Below are positions 1 through 12,200 of a DNA stretch of 64,000 bases, piece after piece. The position numbers and the translations under genes are program-made. The stretch comes from Glebionis coronaria (taxonomy: Eukaryota; Streptophyta; Magnoliopsida; Asterales; Asteraceae): positions 84,299,512 to 84,363,511 of the forward strand of contig CM046876.1 of the NCBI GenBank assembly GCA_025667525.1. The letters run 5' to 3'. A model generated the notes under the pieces. That model searched no databases. It was given only the letters and a program-made list of their open reading frames with translations, and was not told the origin of the DNA. How positions within the stretch are numbered: position 1 is the stretch's first letter; each line of letters starts with the position of its first letter.

Positions 1-142
1 CAAAGTGTTTAAATCATGCTCCACGTTCTGAGAATGAAGAGTGACACGTGTCATGTTCTTATTTTTCCAATAAGTCTCACTCGGATCGTTATCCACTATA
101 ATAATAAAGGTATGTGAGTTGGGCGTTTATGATTGGAGGAGA
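1..142. other. Left flank of copia complex Q, no gene seen
   Basis: Short AT-rich stretch outside the first LTR. No coding similarity is visible. It should be contiguous with the sequence after 13654 in the pre-insertion chromosome, because the same 5-bp repeat follows it here and precedes the sequence there. Confidence 0.5.
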
Positions 143-147
143 AGGGT
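143..147. repeat. Target site duplication AGGGT, left copy (complex Q)
   Basis: AGGGT directly precedes the TG of the first LTR at 148 and recurs at 13650-13654 directly after the CA that ends the third LTR. A matched 5-bp duplication at the outer ends shows that the whole three-LTR complex descends from one integration event. Confidence 0.85.
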
Positions 148-514
148 TGTTGGGTCATTATTTACTGACCCTGAAGCAACTCTAGGATTTGAATATAAAA
201 ATCCCCCTAAGTGTTTCATGCTCAGCAGTAAGGCCAATAAACTGAAGGATGACCAGAAGAACAAAGTTCCTACTGAAGACTTTGTAGCTGAAGAATGTTC
301 AGCATTCCTCTTTCAGTTAACTTAGAAGACAAATGAGTCTTTGCTTCAAATACTAGGCGGTCTAGTTGCTGAAGAACAAGTACTGAAGAATAGATTTTAG
401 TTCAGTTTGGTTTGACAATACCAAACAGAATGACGTCGATCTCCTCTTGGATACTGAAGACTCTTCAGTATTCTGATGGTTTGCATTAGGCGGGAAAAGA
501 TAACTTTAAGTCAA
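148..514 (+). repeat. LTR1 of complex Q, truncated
   Basis: Begins TGTTGGGTCA and matches LTR2 and LTR3 until about 514. There it jumps, across a shared TCAA, into sequence matching 10451 onward inside the second ORF. The rest of the LTR, the primer site and all of gag-pol are missing from this unit. The retained part is the U3 side and lacks the TATA box. Confidence 0.85.
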
Positions 515-520
515 CGCTTT

Positions 521-2580
521 AGGAGAGAAGGATGAAGATGGAGCTCACCCTCAGCTCAGTAGTGTGGAGTCAACATTGGTAAGTAATTTAAATCTGGATA
601 CAATTCCTATTTCATTACCAATTTCTATCACTTGTCACTCTGAGTCTGCATCAGGGAATGATGTGTCAGAAAATACAACAGCTGATGCTGACCCTGGCCT
701 ATTTGTTTCTAATGATGTAGTCCCCCCACAACAGGGTCCTACTGAAGGAACCAACCCTGGTGGTGAAAGACTTGAAACTGATCCTCACACTAGAGGTGAT
801 GCTCAGAAGACACCCAAGGAAGTAAATCTCACCACTGGCACCAAGGTGGCACACTTGCCTTCATTTGTATTCAACATGTCTGGTGATGATTTGGAGAAGG
901 AAATTGGGTTCAGTGAAAGAATTCTAGTCAACCTTGATGACAGTGATGAAGAGAATGCTGATGCAACACCAAAGCCACCATCCCCCAGATCTGAACAGGT
1001 AAAAGAATTAACAAATCAAGTGTTGATTCTTCAATCACAGGTGGCTAAACTGAAGGAAGAAAAGGCGCTTACAGATACTGTGATCTAAACTCTTAAGGCA
1101 AGACCAATTCCTCCTTTTGCTGACCAAATTAAGGAGGTCATCATTGCTGCTTTGAAGCCGCTAGTCAAAGATGTGGCCACCAACAATTCCTTAAAGAAAG
1201 AGATGTCATCTATTATGGACTCCATCAACAGTGCTTCCATGGAGTTTCCACGAGAATTCACACCAGTACTTGGCCAAGTTAATGCTTTGTGTGATTCTGT
1301 GTTAAAGATAAAAGATAGAGTGGCGTTACTGGAGAAACAGAAGTTGATCTTATATGATGAGGTTCAGTAGAAATTAAATGCTCTTGAAAATGTTCCAGCC
1401 ATGCTGGCCAAGGTATCTGCCTCTCTTGATCATATTTGTGGCCTCTTCCTTGTTGGTGGGTCAGCAGAAGCTGTTGGGCAGTCTTCTACTAAGGGGGAGA
1501 AAAACACCATCCAGCAGCTCTTTTAGAAACATGCCCAAAAGAAGGCTCAGAAACAACCTGTTGTCTATGAGTCACCATTTACTGACAAGAGCCTAGCAAA
1601 GGGTAAGGGGGATTCATCAGTAAAAAATAATCATGTGGATAGGCTGACCACAAGTGAAGAAACAAATGTTAGTGGTTCACCCCCCTTCACACCCAAGAAC
1701 AAAGGAGATTATACACTGAATGATCGACTGATCAAAGCTGGGGTGGCCACTCAAGAAGAACTCAACAAAATATACAAGCTTCAGGAAGAAGAAAAACTAA
1801 GAAATTTGAATCTGAGCTTGTATGAAGAAATAGGGAAAGCTGAAGTGGAAAATCTTTTCAAGAAGAAAATGTTATATGAAATGTTTTATATAACAAGGCT
1901 AAACAGAAGAAATCTCTCACCAATCACCAATGTTGATATGCTGACCAGCAGAGGTGATATTCATCTCAAGTTCTATAGGGGTGATGGAACTGATGAGATT
2001 ATTGAAAACTTCCAAGGAAAAGAAATTTCTTACACTAAGTGGACTGAAATGAATGTGAAGATTGCGAGAAGGAAATCCAAGAGATGGGATGAAGTTCGCA
2101 CCAGAATTGAGCACTTTATGAAAAATCATGAAATACTGGGTGAGGTTCTGAACATCAGCACTCAAGTTTCTCTAAAGGATCAAGATCCTATACTGGAGCT
2201 GAACAAAAGAGCCAATCTGATACAACCTGGAGTGGGTGACATTTTTGTCACTACAAATAAATACAAAGGCTTTGTTTAGTTTCAAAATCATCTCCCTGGC
2301 CATGTACTAGACGAACCAGAATTGGGAATGATAATGGTCAATCATCAAGAACGTCAAGACTTTGTGGGCATAAGTGACCTTGATGAAATGAACAATAAAC
2401 TTCTCTAGAATGTTCAAAGGATCTTTTACTCTCAACATGGAGGTCCAGGATGTACTGATGCTGCTAGAACCTTCAACATATGCTTGCTTGCTATACTAGA
2501 GCACATAAATTCAGATCCATCAATTCAGACTCACATAACTGAAGAACTTAGGCCTAAGGAAAATAGAATAATCATTTGTA
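521..2580 (+). pseudogene. 3' (env-position) ORF remnant of Q unit 1
   Basis: Homologous along its length to 10457-12570 in unit 2. Open pieces 564-1088, 1152-1370 and 1635-2279 are all in the same frame, separated by in-frame stops (1086, 1368, 1524, 2277). The visible protein is acidic and serine/proline rich, then has a coiled-coil-like stretch (VKELTNQVLILQSQVAKLKE) and a charged lysine/glutamate-rich C-terminal region. No catalytic motif or convincing membrane segment was recognised. In Sireviruses an ORF at this position is called env-like, but its function is unproven. The TAG at 1524-1526 is also present in unit 2 (11529-11531). Confidence 0.75.
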
Positions 2581-2713
2581 TTGTTTTTCTTTTAATTTGT
2601 AATGTTTATGAATAAATGATTATCTGATGTTTATAAGTATTTTATTGTTCATAAGAAGAAGTTGTTATGCTCACTTACTACTGGCATTAGACTTAGGCTA
2701 TTTGTGTATCCAA

Positions 2714-2725
2714 ATAGGGGGATAT
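2714..2725 (+). other. Polypurine tract before LTR2
   Basis: ATAGGGGGATAT lies directly before the TG of LTR2, as does ACGGGGAGAT before LTR3. This marks LTR2 as the 3' LTR of unit 1, even though it also serves as the 5' LTR of unit 2. Confidence 0.7.
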
Positions 2726-3591
2726 TGTTGGGTCAGTATTTACTGACCCTGAAGCAACTCTAGGATTTGAATATAAAATCCCCCTAAGTGTTTCATACTC
2801 AGCAGTAAGGCCAGTCTGCTGAAGGATGACCAGAGGAACAAAGTTCCTACTGAAGACTTTGTAGCTGAAGAATGTTCAACATTCCTCTTCCAGTTAACTT
2901 AGAAGACAAATGAGTCTTTGCTTCAAATACTAGGCGGTCTAGCTGCTAAAGAACAAGTACTGAAGAAGAGCTTTCAGTTCAGTTTGGTTTGACACTACCA
3001 AATTGAATGATGTCGATCTCCTCTAGGATACTGAAGACTCTTCAGTATTCTGATGGTTTTCATTAGGCGGGAAAAGATAACTTTAAGTCAAAGTAGGTTG
3101 CTTGTATACTTATCAATAAGTACAACCTTTATCTTTTCTAGAACAGTTTATTATGTACTTTGTACTGTTTATCCAGCATGGGAATCAACCACCCACTGGA
3201 TAAACTCATGCATTGAAACATGAAAATGCAAACCCTAGTTTTACACTGCCTATAAAAGGAGTGTACATTGAGAGAGAAAGGGTTAACCAATACAAGAGTA
3301 GAAACTCTGGAAAACCTTTCTCTCTCGATACCAACTAAACCATATAGCCAAGAAGCATATGAACGTTTAGATTGGAGCTTAGACTTTAACTTTGGTTATA
3401 CATTTAAGTAGAAACAAAGTGGGTTATAGATTCTTTATTTGATTCTAATAAAAGTCTATACGTTGAAAAGTTATTGGTATTGTTGTTTTAATTGTTCATA
3501 GTTCTTATCTATTGTTAAAATAACACACTTGAGTCTTGGTAAAGAGTTATTACTTAAGGTTTAAGTAATAACGATTTACAAGGGACCAACA
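2726..3591 (+). repeat. LTR2 of complex Q (shared middle LTR)
   Basis: 866 bp, TGTTGGGTCA to GACCAACA. It has a polypurine tract on its left and a primer-binding site on its right. It is shorter than LTR3 by about 46 bp, because LTR3 carries an additional block at roughly 13424-13470. Confidence 0.9.
3251..3258 (+). promoter_or_regulatory. TATA box of LTR2
   Basis: TATAAAAG within the LTR, with U3-like sequence upstream and a T/C-rich leader downstream. The same box is at 13263-13270 in LTR3. Placement is typical for an LTR promoter; activity is not known. Confidence 0.6.
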
Positions 3592-3593
3592 AG

Positions 3594-3605
3594 TGGTATC
3601 AGAGC
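3594..3605 (+). other. Primer-binding site, initiator tRNA-Met type (Q unit 2)
   Basis: TGGTATCAGAGC lies two bases after the CA end of LTR2. This 12-mer is complementary to the 3' end of plant initiator tRNA-Met, the usual primer of Copia elements. The same 12-mer follows the V LTR at 54780. Confidence 0.85.
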
Positions 3606-3673
3606 AGTTTGATTAGCTACACTCTTATTTTATTAAACTTCTCATTTAAAAGTTTTCAAATCAAGATCCAAAA

Positions 3674-4990
3674 ATGGCTCAAGTTATACCACAAACTCTA
3701 GAATATAGGGGTGGCCAACTCAATGCTGCTCCTGTACTAGAGGTAGCTAATTTCATAAATTGGAAGAAGAGGTTTCTTGTCCACATGGTTGGGATTGAAC
3801 CTCAATTCCTTGGAATCATTGAAAATGGTCATTTTGTTCCCATGGTTGGGGATAATAGAAAACCTAAAGTATAATGGACTGCTGATGAGAGAAAAGCTGC
3901 TAACCCAGACCAGCGTCTCAAAAGTCTCATCATGTTTGTGCTTCCAGATGACCAAATGAATTCTTTTGTGAATTGCAAAACAACAAAATCTACATGGGAG
4001 GACCTTATTCTCTATCATGAGGGACCTTCTGATGTGAAAGAAACTATAATCATGGATTTAAAGCTTCAATACAACACCTTCAACCACAAAGAAGGGGAAA
4101 CCCTCACAGAGACATTCACTAGATACAAAGAACTGATGAATAAACTTGTGAATGATGGTGTTGAGCTTTCAAAACTTTAAATCAACACAGTTTTTGTTAA
4201 TGCATTGCCAAAAAAGTGGCGTAGTTTCTGCCAAAGCTTGAGAAATGCTAATCACATTAAAGATTGTAATCTGGCCTCTATTTTTGGGAAACTTAAATAC
4301 GAAGAAAACCTAGTTGATAGGATTATGAAGGCTCAAGCAAGAGTAAAGCATTAACCATTGCTACACCCTTGTCTACAGCCTTCTTCAGTGAGGCTGTCAT
4401 CTAAGACTACCAAGATAGTCCTGATGATGAAGAAGATACAAGAACTAGTGAGGAATATCTGAATGATCTCAAAGAGGAGTTTCATGAAAGAGCACTTCTG
4501 GCCAAGCCTAGAAAGGTTCTTTAAGAAAGGAGGCAAGTTCTCCAGCACCACAAAAGCTTCAGTTGACACTGAATGCTACAAAGGTGGGAAGACTGGTCAC
4601 TTTGCTAGGGATTGTTACTCCAAAGCATCCATCCCTTCTTATTCCTCACCAGCTCAATCAAGACCATCTGGTCAATCATCATTTAAACCAAAACAAATTG
4701 CTTCAAATTCTTTTCAGCAAAACAGGGTTGAACTTCGACTAGCAAAAGACTTTGAGGAATTATACAAAGAAATCAAGGCTAGACTGGCTCTCATGAGCAC
4801 TGAACGTTCTTCCTCTAAGGCTCTCAAGCAAGATAAGAACAAAGGGCTCATTGTTGAAGCCTATGAATGGGATGAAGAAGATGTATCTTCAGATGATGAT
4901 GAATTGGTTAATGTGAAAGTGCTAATGGCATTTGCTGATTATGAAGGGTCAAACTCCAATGTTGTGGCCAGAGAAAGTGCCAGAAATGGT
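3674..4990 (+). pseudogene. gag: Copia Gag remnant (Q unit 2)
   Basis: Starts MAQVIPQTLEYRGGQLNAAP 80 bp after the primer site. Frame 3674 stays recognisable through 3932-4180 and 4463 onward but has in-frame stops at 3872, 4178 and 4352. A short stretch (about 4340-4510) is readable only in another frame, and it too contains a stop. The RNA-binding zinc knuckle is CYKGGKTGHFARDC: the second of the four ligands, normally Cys, is Gly. Downstream is an acidic stretch leading into the protease. Gag would form the virus-like particle; this copy cannot make a full product. Confidence 0.85.
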
Positions 4991-5029
4991 GAATGGGTCA
5001 ATATCGCAATCAAAAAGTGTGCTCTCAGG

Positions 5030-6200
5030 AAGCCTATTTGGTACCTAGATAGTGGTTGCTCAAGGCATATGAGTGGCACCAAAAGTTATCTGCAAAAGTA
5101 TAAGGAGGAACAAGGTCCTAAAGTTGTTTTTGGTGATAACTCATCAGCTACTACTGAAGGATTTGGTTCAGTGAAATGTAATGGTATAGTTTTCACAAGG
5201 GTAGAATATGTTAATGGATTGAAGCACAACCTCATCAACATCAGTCAACTTTGTGATGCAAAGTATCTAGTGCTGTTTGATGACAAAAAAAGGTATAATC
5301 TTCAACTCCAATCATGAAATTGTGATGATTGCTCCCAGAGTCAAAGATGTTTATGTCATGAACATGAATTCTACTCAGGAGACATTTTTCTTTGCTAAAG
5401 CTTCCAACATTACTAACTGGATTTGGCATAAGAGGCTCTTACATCTAAATTTCAAAACAATAACTCTGCTGGCAAAACAAAATCTTGTTATTGGTCTTCC
5501 TTCACTTGTCTACTCCAAGGACAAACCATGCTCAACATGTGAAAAAGGGAAGCACCATAGGGCTAGTTTCAAAACAAAGCAAACTTTCTCAATCAAGGAA
5601 AGTCTTCACTTGCTTCACATGGACTTATTTGGCCCAGTATCACCTAGGGACGTTTGTCATGAAAAATATACACTTGTCATTGTTGATGAGTACTCTAGGT
5701 ACACCTGGGTATATTTTCTGACAAATAAAAGCCATGCACCAGATGCCATTATATCTTTCATCAAAAGAGTTGAAAATCAAAATGACACTCACGTCAAGCA
5801 ACTCAGAACTGACAATGGCACTTAATTCAGAAATCACACACTGATCAAATTCTATGATGACAAAGGAATTTCCCAAAAATTCTCATCTCCTTACACACCT
5901 GAACAAAATGGTGTGGCTGAAACAAGGAACAGAACCTTGATTGAAGTAGCAAGGACAATGCTTGCTGGATCTGCTCTCTCTAAGCATTTTTGGACTGATG
6001 TTGTAGCCACTGCTTGCTACACTCAAAATAGATCCATTATTGTGAAGAGACACATGAAGACTCCCTATGAAGTCTTCAGGGGGAGAATTCCAAACATTTC
6101 ATTCTTACGTGTGTTTGGGTGTCCAGTATTCATTCACATTCACAAGGACCACCTTAGTAAGTTTGATGAAAAATCTGATGATGGTTACTTCCTTAGATAA
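5030..6200 (+). pseudogene. pol: Copia protease and integrase remnant (Q unit 2)
   Basis: The protease active-site segment [12 protein letters not shown] lies at about 5042-5077. A frameshift in a run of A at about 5283-5289 moves the frame. Then come a GAG-pre-integrase zinc region (WHKRLLHLNF ... CSTCEKGKHH, about 5423-5555) and the integrase core: HMDLFGPV carries the first catalytic Asp, RTDNGT the second, and QNGVAETRNRTL the Glu. A TAA at 5823 falls directly after DNGT, where family members have Glu-Phe. Another TAA sits at 6198. All three catalytic residues remain, but the frame is broken. Confidence 0.88.
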
Positions 6201-7020
6201 TCTCTAGTATCTAAAGCATATAGAGTCTTCAAAACAAGAAGAATATGTATTGAAGAAACTTATCACATCAATTTTAATGAAAGTTCTGAAGCTCTCAAAT
6301 TTATAAATCCATCAGATGATGAACTTCATATTCATGAATCTCACAACTATCCATCTGATGAATTTCAACATTATGAGCCTTCTCAAAGATATCAAACAAG
6401 CAATTCAGTTCCTCATATTCATCCATTTGAAGATTTGACAAGTCCTACAAAAGGAAATCCTTTAGTATCAAATACCGATGACTGTCAATCAAATAATGAT
6501 CAGTCTCAAAATGATCAGCAAAGCAACACAAATAACCAAAATGGTCAGTTTCAAAACAATCAGCATGCTGACACATATGATCAAAATGTTCAATCCAATG
6601 AAGCTACTAATGAACAATCTGATCCCTCTGCTTAAAACTCTACAACTATCTCTAAAGAATTAGGTCTTGGATGTGTTGCTTCTGATCAAGAAGGAAGACC
6701 TCCATTGATTGAACCTTTGTATATTGAATATCCTTCAGCAGACACTAGAGATAATCCAAGTCCAAGTCCATGTCATGTACTTCCAAGTTCTAGCTCTAAT
6801 CATGATACCAGTGCCTATTCTCTAGCTCCACAAAAATCTTGGACTAATAATAGTCACATACAGCTGGTAAACATAATAGGCAATCTTGGAGAAGGTAGAG
6901 TCACTAGATCTATGGCAAAGAAACTAAGTGCTGCTTCATCTGGAGAATGCCTCTATGCAAAATTTCTATCAGAAATTGAACCTACAAAGGTTTATGAAGC
7001 ACTCACACACCCTGGATGGG
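6201..7020 (+). pseudogene. pol: Integrase C-terminal and linker remnant (Q unit 2)
   Basis: Frame 6435-6635 encodes a Gln/Asn-rich linker (repeated NDQ, NNQ). Frame 6705-7034 enters the pre-RT segment ending HPGWVEAM before TAA at 7032, where relatives usually read Gln. Low-complexity linkers between integrase and RT are usual in Copia Pol. Confidence 0.75.
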
Positions 7021-7029
7021 TGGAAGCTA

Positions 7030-8538
7030 TGTAAGAGGAACTAACTCAATTTGAAAGAAACAATGTCTGGAAATCGGTTCCTCTTCCATATGGTAAATCA
7101 ACCACTGGCACCAAATGGGTTTACAAGCTCAAAAGAGATGAAACCAATGTGGTGACCAAAAACAAAGTTAGGCTGGTGGCCCAAGGATTCAATCAAGAGC
7201 CTGGTGTTGATTTTGATCAGACCTTTGCTCTAGTTGAACGTATGGAAGCCATACGAATCTTTCTTGCTTATGTCACTTACATGAACTTCATCATCTACCA
7301 AATGGATGTCAAAAGAGCATTCCTAAATGGTGACCTAAAAGAAGAAGTTTATGTTACACAGCCTCCTGGCTTTGAGAGTAGTAAATACCCAAACCATGTC
7401 TACAAGCTTTACAAAGCGTTGTATGGGCTGAAGCAAGCTCCAAGAGCTTGGTATTAAACTCTCTTAACATTTCTCATTAAATATAAGTTTTTTAGAGGAA
7501 AAATAGATAGCACCTTATTTATCTATAAATCTAAAACTGACACCATTCTGGTACGAATTTATGTGGATGACATCATCTTTGGTTCAACAAGCTTGAAACT
7601 ATGCAAACAATTTGCTAAGCTTATGACCAGCAAGTTTGAGATGAGTATGATGGGAGAACTCACATACTTCCTTGGTCTCCAGATTAAGCAATCTAACCAA
7701 GGCATCTCCATCAATCAAGAAAAATATGTCAAGGATATGCTGAAGAAGTATGATATCAATTGTGCTTAAGTGAAAACACCAATGGTACCCCCTAACAACT
7801 TAGGACCTGATCTCAATGGATAATCAGTCAATGAGACTCATTATAGAGGTATGATTAGGTCACTCATGTACTTAACTGCAAGCAGACCTAACATTCAATT
7901 CTCTACATGCCTTTGTGCAAGATACTAAGTATATCCAAAGGAATCATACCTTACTACTGTAAAGAGAATCTTCAGATACCTAAAAGGTACACCAAGTCTA
8001 GGTCTCTAGTACACTAACTCCTCAGGTTTTGATCTAAATGGGTACTCAGATTCTGACTATGTTGGATACAATATAGATAGAATAAGCACATCTGGTGCTT
8101 GCCAATTGCTAGGTGGCAACTTATGTGTTGGAGTGCTAAAAAGCAACAAACAGTTGTCATGTCCTCAATAGAAGATGAATATGTGGCAGCTGCTGGATGT
8201 TGTGCCAATGTTCTTTGGATGAAAAGCCAACTGGTTGATTATGAAATAGAATATGAAAGGTACCAATCTTTTGTGATAACTATAGTTCTATTGCAATATC
8301 CAATAATCTAGTCCTTCACTCAAGAACAAAACACATTGATATCAGATATCACTTTATCAGAGATCATATTGTGAAAGGGAACATTAAATTACATTTCATC
8401 CCCACTCAGTATCAATTGGTTGATATCTTCACCAAACCACTGGATGAACCAACTTTCAAAAGATTGATAATGGAGCTTGGTATGCCGAACATTGATGATA
8501 CAAAACCTGAACCTTCAGCATTCACTAAAGAAGCTTGA
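7030..8538 (+). pseudogene. pol: Copia reverse transcriptase and RNase H remnant (Q unit 2)
   Basis: RT blocks are visible in order: VRLVAQGFNQEPGVDF, YQMDVKRAFLNGDL, VYVTQPPGF, LYGLKQAPRAWY, then the catalytic YVDDIIFGS at about 7560-7586. In-frame stops fall at 7455 (after AWY) and 7767. The RNase H part is recognisable (SIEDEYVAAAGCC at about 8163-8201) but shifted in frame, and ends with VDIFTKPLDEPTF near 8450. Catalytic Asp pairs are intact, but the reading frame is broken at least four times. Confidence 0.88.
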
Positions 8539-9292
8539 AGGTTAAACATTTCTTAAAAGTTTTTTATTAATGCTAAGTAGTAGTGTCTGAGTAAAGGAGT
8601 GTGCAATGTCATGTGTCTATCTCTCTTTATGTGATTGTGTATATGTTGTTTTGTCTGCTTATCTGATTCACTTAAGCTGAACAAATGATCACCAGGCATC
8701 AAAAGTTTCCTTCAGCAAATTCTGAACAAAATTTTTAATAGAACTGAGTAGCTAGGCCTGAGTAGAGGAACGTGAAATGTCATATGTCCTGTTCACTTAT
8801 GTGAACATGTATATGGGGCTTTGTCGCCTCATCCGACGCACTAAAGCTCACAAGTATTGACATAAGCTTCAACATATATGAGCAACAACATTTCAAACAA
8901 ATCAATCATGTGATGAAAAGTATTAAATGGCATTGAATTTTCTTGTGAATAAAAAAACATTCTTTCAAAAGGTGTCATTTGTTAATTAAGGAAATTTCAA
9001 ACGTCCCCATCCACAGTCAACAACTCCCTGACACATGAGGCGTTTCACTATTCAAAGCAACATAAAATCATACTTTTTGTAGAACATTAATGAGAGAGTT
9101 TATGCCAAATGTTCAAAAGAAACCCTAAATGATTTAAAATTCTTCCAAATGCTTTTAAAAACTTTTTACAAATCAGTTCAAGTTTTTATATAATCCCTTA
9201 CACCTGGATTTCATTCCACGCTTACAAATCTTTTCATCAAAAAACACACACAAACTCTCTCTCTTTCATAAAAAACACACACATAAACAACA
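8539..9292 (+). repeat. Spacer after pol with a diverged direct duplication
   Basis: No ORF. Segment 8587-8672 and segment 8757-8846 are alignable: both run CTGAGTA(A/G)AGGA, then a GTCAT(G/A)TGTC block, then GTGTATATG-like and a ...CACT(T/A)AAGCT end. This is an old, roughly 170-bp offset duplication in the spacer between pol and the second ORF. Confidence 0.55.
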
Positions 9293-12200
9293 ATGGTTAA
9301 TCTTCTTCCCCAAAGGTTGCAAAGATCATACTCAACCCATCCACCCATGTTACTTTTCCCATTGAAGATATTATCTTCAAACCAAACAACATCACCTTAC
9401 TCAAACCTGAATCCAATAAGTCTGTTCTTGTAGAACAAGTAATGAATTACTTGTCCAAAAGTGTTTTAAGGTATGCATTATTTGAGGATCATGGTATGAT
9501 GTTTCAAAATGTCCTAAAAGAATTTTAGTTCATAGCAGAGGCTTCTAACAACAAGAAGTCCATTGAGTTTGATTCTACCATAGTTCGGATTCATGGTAGA
9601 TTTGGGTTAAAATTATTTAGAAGGGTTTTGGGTCTAGATTATTTGGAAAATCCTAGTGATTATGAGGCTATACCTAATGATTTTATGATTGTTAAAAATT
9701 TCTTTAAAGAAATTAGGTATAATGAAGAGATTATTGAGAAACGGGGGTTAAAAAGGAGTTGTTTGCCACCAAGGTGGAAGTTGCTGATGACTATTCTTAT
9801 TGAGTGTTGGGGGGGGGGGGGGGGGAACTGGAGGCCTTGACCATATCAACCAAAAAGATGCTATTATTTTATACTGTCTGGCCAAGGGAACTAAGCTCAT
9901 TTTGGGAGGCTTATGTTTGAAGATCTCCATCAGAAGCTAGAGAAAAAGACAAGAGAGAAAAACGTTGTTTACACCAGATTTCTATCTCTCCTCTTTGCTG
10001 ACCATCTTGGTGATGACTTTTCGAAAATCAATTGAGATAAACTAATTTTTGACCATTTGATCTTACTCGCTGGAACATTCCAGTCAGCACCATTGATCCT
10101 CCTCTTACACAACCCATGTTGGACATCTGCTCGACAGATGGTCCAGTAGTGTACAAAGCTACAAAAGACACTCTCTAACTGGAGAAGGGGACCTGAAAGG
10201 CGAAAATCCTGGAGCTTCATCTGGACCTCGTCAAAAGAGCACGTCAATTAATACTAAGAAGGTTAGACGTGAGTCTAGAAAGAGGAAAACCCTCATACAA
10301 TCTTCCACAAAGAAGGTTGCTAATGAACCCCAAGGCCATATTTTGAAGAAGAATAAGACCTTGGCCAAGGACAAGAACCCAAGCCAGCCGTCACCTTCAG
10401 TCTCTTCTAGAGGTGACATGCATAAAGTGGCCTAGAAGGCAACCCCTCTATCAACCTCTTTAGGAGAGAAGGATGAAGATGGAGCTCACCCTCAGCTCAG
10501 TAGTGTGGAGTCAACATTGGTAAGTAATTTAAATCTGAATACAATTCCTATTTCATTACCAATTTCTATCACTTGTCACTCTGAGTCTGCATCAGGGAAT
10601 GATGTATCAGAAAATACAACAGTTGATGCTGACCCAGGCCTATCTGTTTCTAATGATGTAGTCCCCCCCACAAAAGGTTCCTACTGAAGGAACCAAATTC
10701 ATTATCATTGATCTTAATTTATTAGGGACTCTTTCTCAGGATCCATCAGGTAAAACCAACCCTGGTGGTGAAAGACTTAAAACTGATCCTCACACTGGAG
10801 GTGATGCTCAGAAGACACCCAAGGAAGTAAATTTCACCACTGGCGCCAAGGTGGGACACTTGCCTTCATTTGTATTAAGCATGTCTGGTGATGATTTGGA
10901 GAAGGAACTTGGGTTTAGTGAAAGAATTCCAGTCAACCTTGATGACGATGATGAAGAGACTACTGATGCAACACTAAAGCCACCATCCCCCAGATCTGAA
11001 CAGGTAAAAGAATTAACAAATCAAGTGTTTATTCTTCAATCACAGGTGGCTAAACTGAAGGAAGAAAAGGTGCTTGCTGATACTGAAATCTCAACTCTTA
11101 AGGCAAGACCAATTTCTCCTTCTTCTGACCAAATTAAGGATGTCATCATTACTGCTTTGAAGCCTCTAGTCAAAAATGTGGCCACCACCACTTCCTTAAA
11201 GCAAGAGATGTCATCTCTTATGGACTCCATCAATAGTGCTTCCATGGATTTTCCACCATAATTCACACCATTACCTGGCCAAGATAATGCTTTGTGTGAT
11301 TCTGTATCAAATATAAAAGATAGAGTAACATTACTAGAGAAACACAAGTTGATCTTATCTGATGAGGTTCAGCAAAAATTAAATGCTCTTGAAAATGTTC
11401 CAGCCATGGTAGCCAAGGTATCTGCCTCTCTTGATCATATTTTTGGCCTCTTCCCTGCTGGTGGGTCATCAGAAGCTGTTGGGCAGTCTTCTGCTGAGGG
11501 GGAGAAAAACACCATCCAGTAGCTCTTTTAGAAACATGCCCAAAAGAAGGCTCAGAAACAACCTGTTGTCTATGAGTCACCATTTACTGACAAGAGCCTA
11601 GCAAAGGGTAAGGGGGAGTCATCAAGAAAAAATTATCATGTGGATGGGTTGACCACAAGTGAAGAAACAACTGATAGTGGTTCACCCCTCTTCATACCCA
11701 AGAACAAAGGAGATTATACACTGAATGATCGACTAATCAAAGCTGGAGTGGCCACTCAAGAAGAACTCAATAAAATATACAAGCTTCAAGAAGAAGAAAA
11801 GCTAAGAAATCTGAAGCTGAGCTTGTATGAACAAACAGGGAAAGCTGAAGTGGAAAATCTTTTCAAGAAGAAAATATTATATGAAAAGTTTTGTATAACA
11901 AGGCTGAACAGAAGAAATCTCTCACCAATCACCAATGTTGATATACTGACCAGTAGAGTTGATATTCATCTCAAGTTCTATATGGGTGATGGAACTGATG
12001 AGATTATTGAAAACTTCCAAGGAAAAGAACTTTCTTACACTAAGTGGACTGAAATGAGTGTGAAGATTGAGAAAAGGAAATCCAAGAGATGGGATGAAGT
12101 TCGCACCAGAATTGAGCACTTTATGAGAAATCATGAAAGACTGGGTGAGGTTCTGAACATCAGCACTCAAGTTTCTCTGGAGGATCAAGATCCGATACTG

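Noticed and set aside
564..2279. Independent host gene with a coiled coil near the left edge
   Set aside because: The same sequence recurs at 10505-12518 between RNase H and the 3' LTR of the Copia element, so it is element-encoded.
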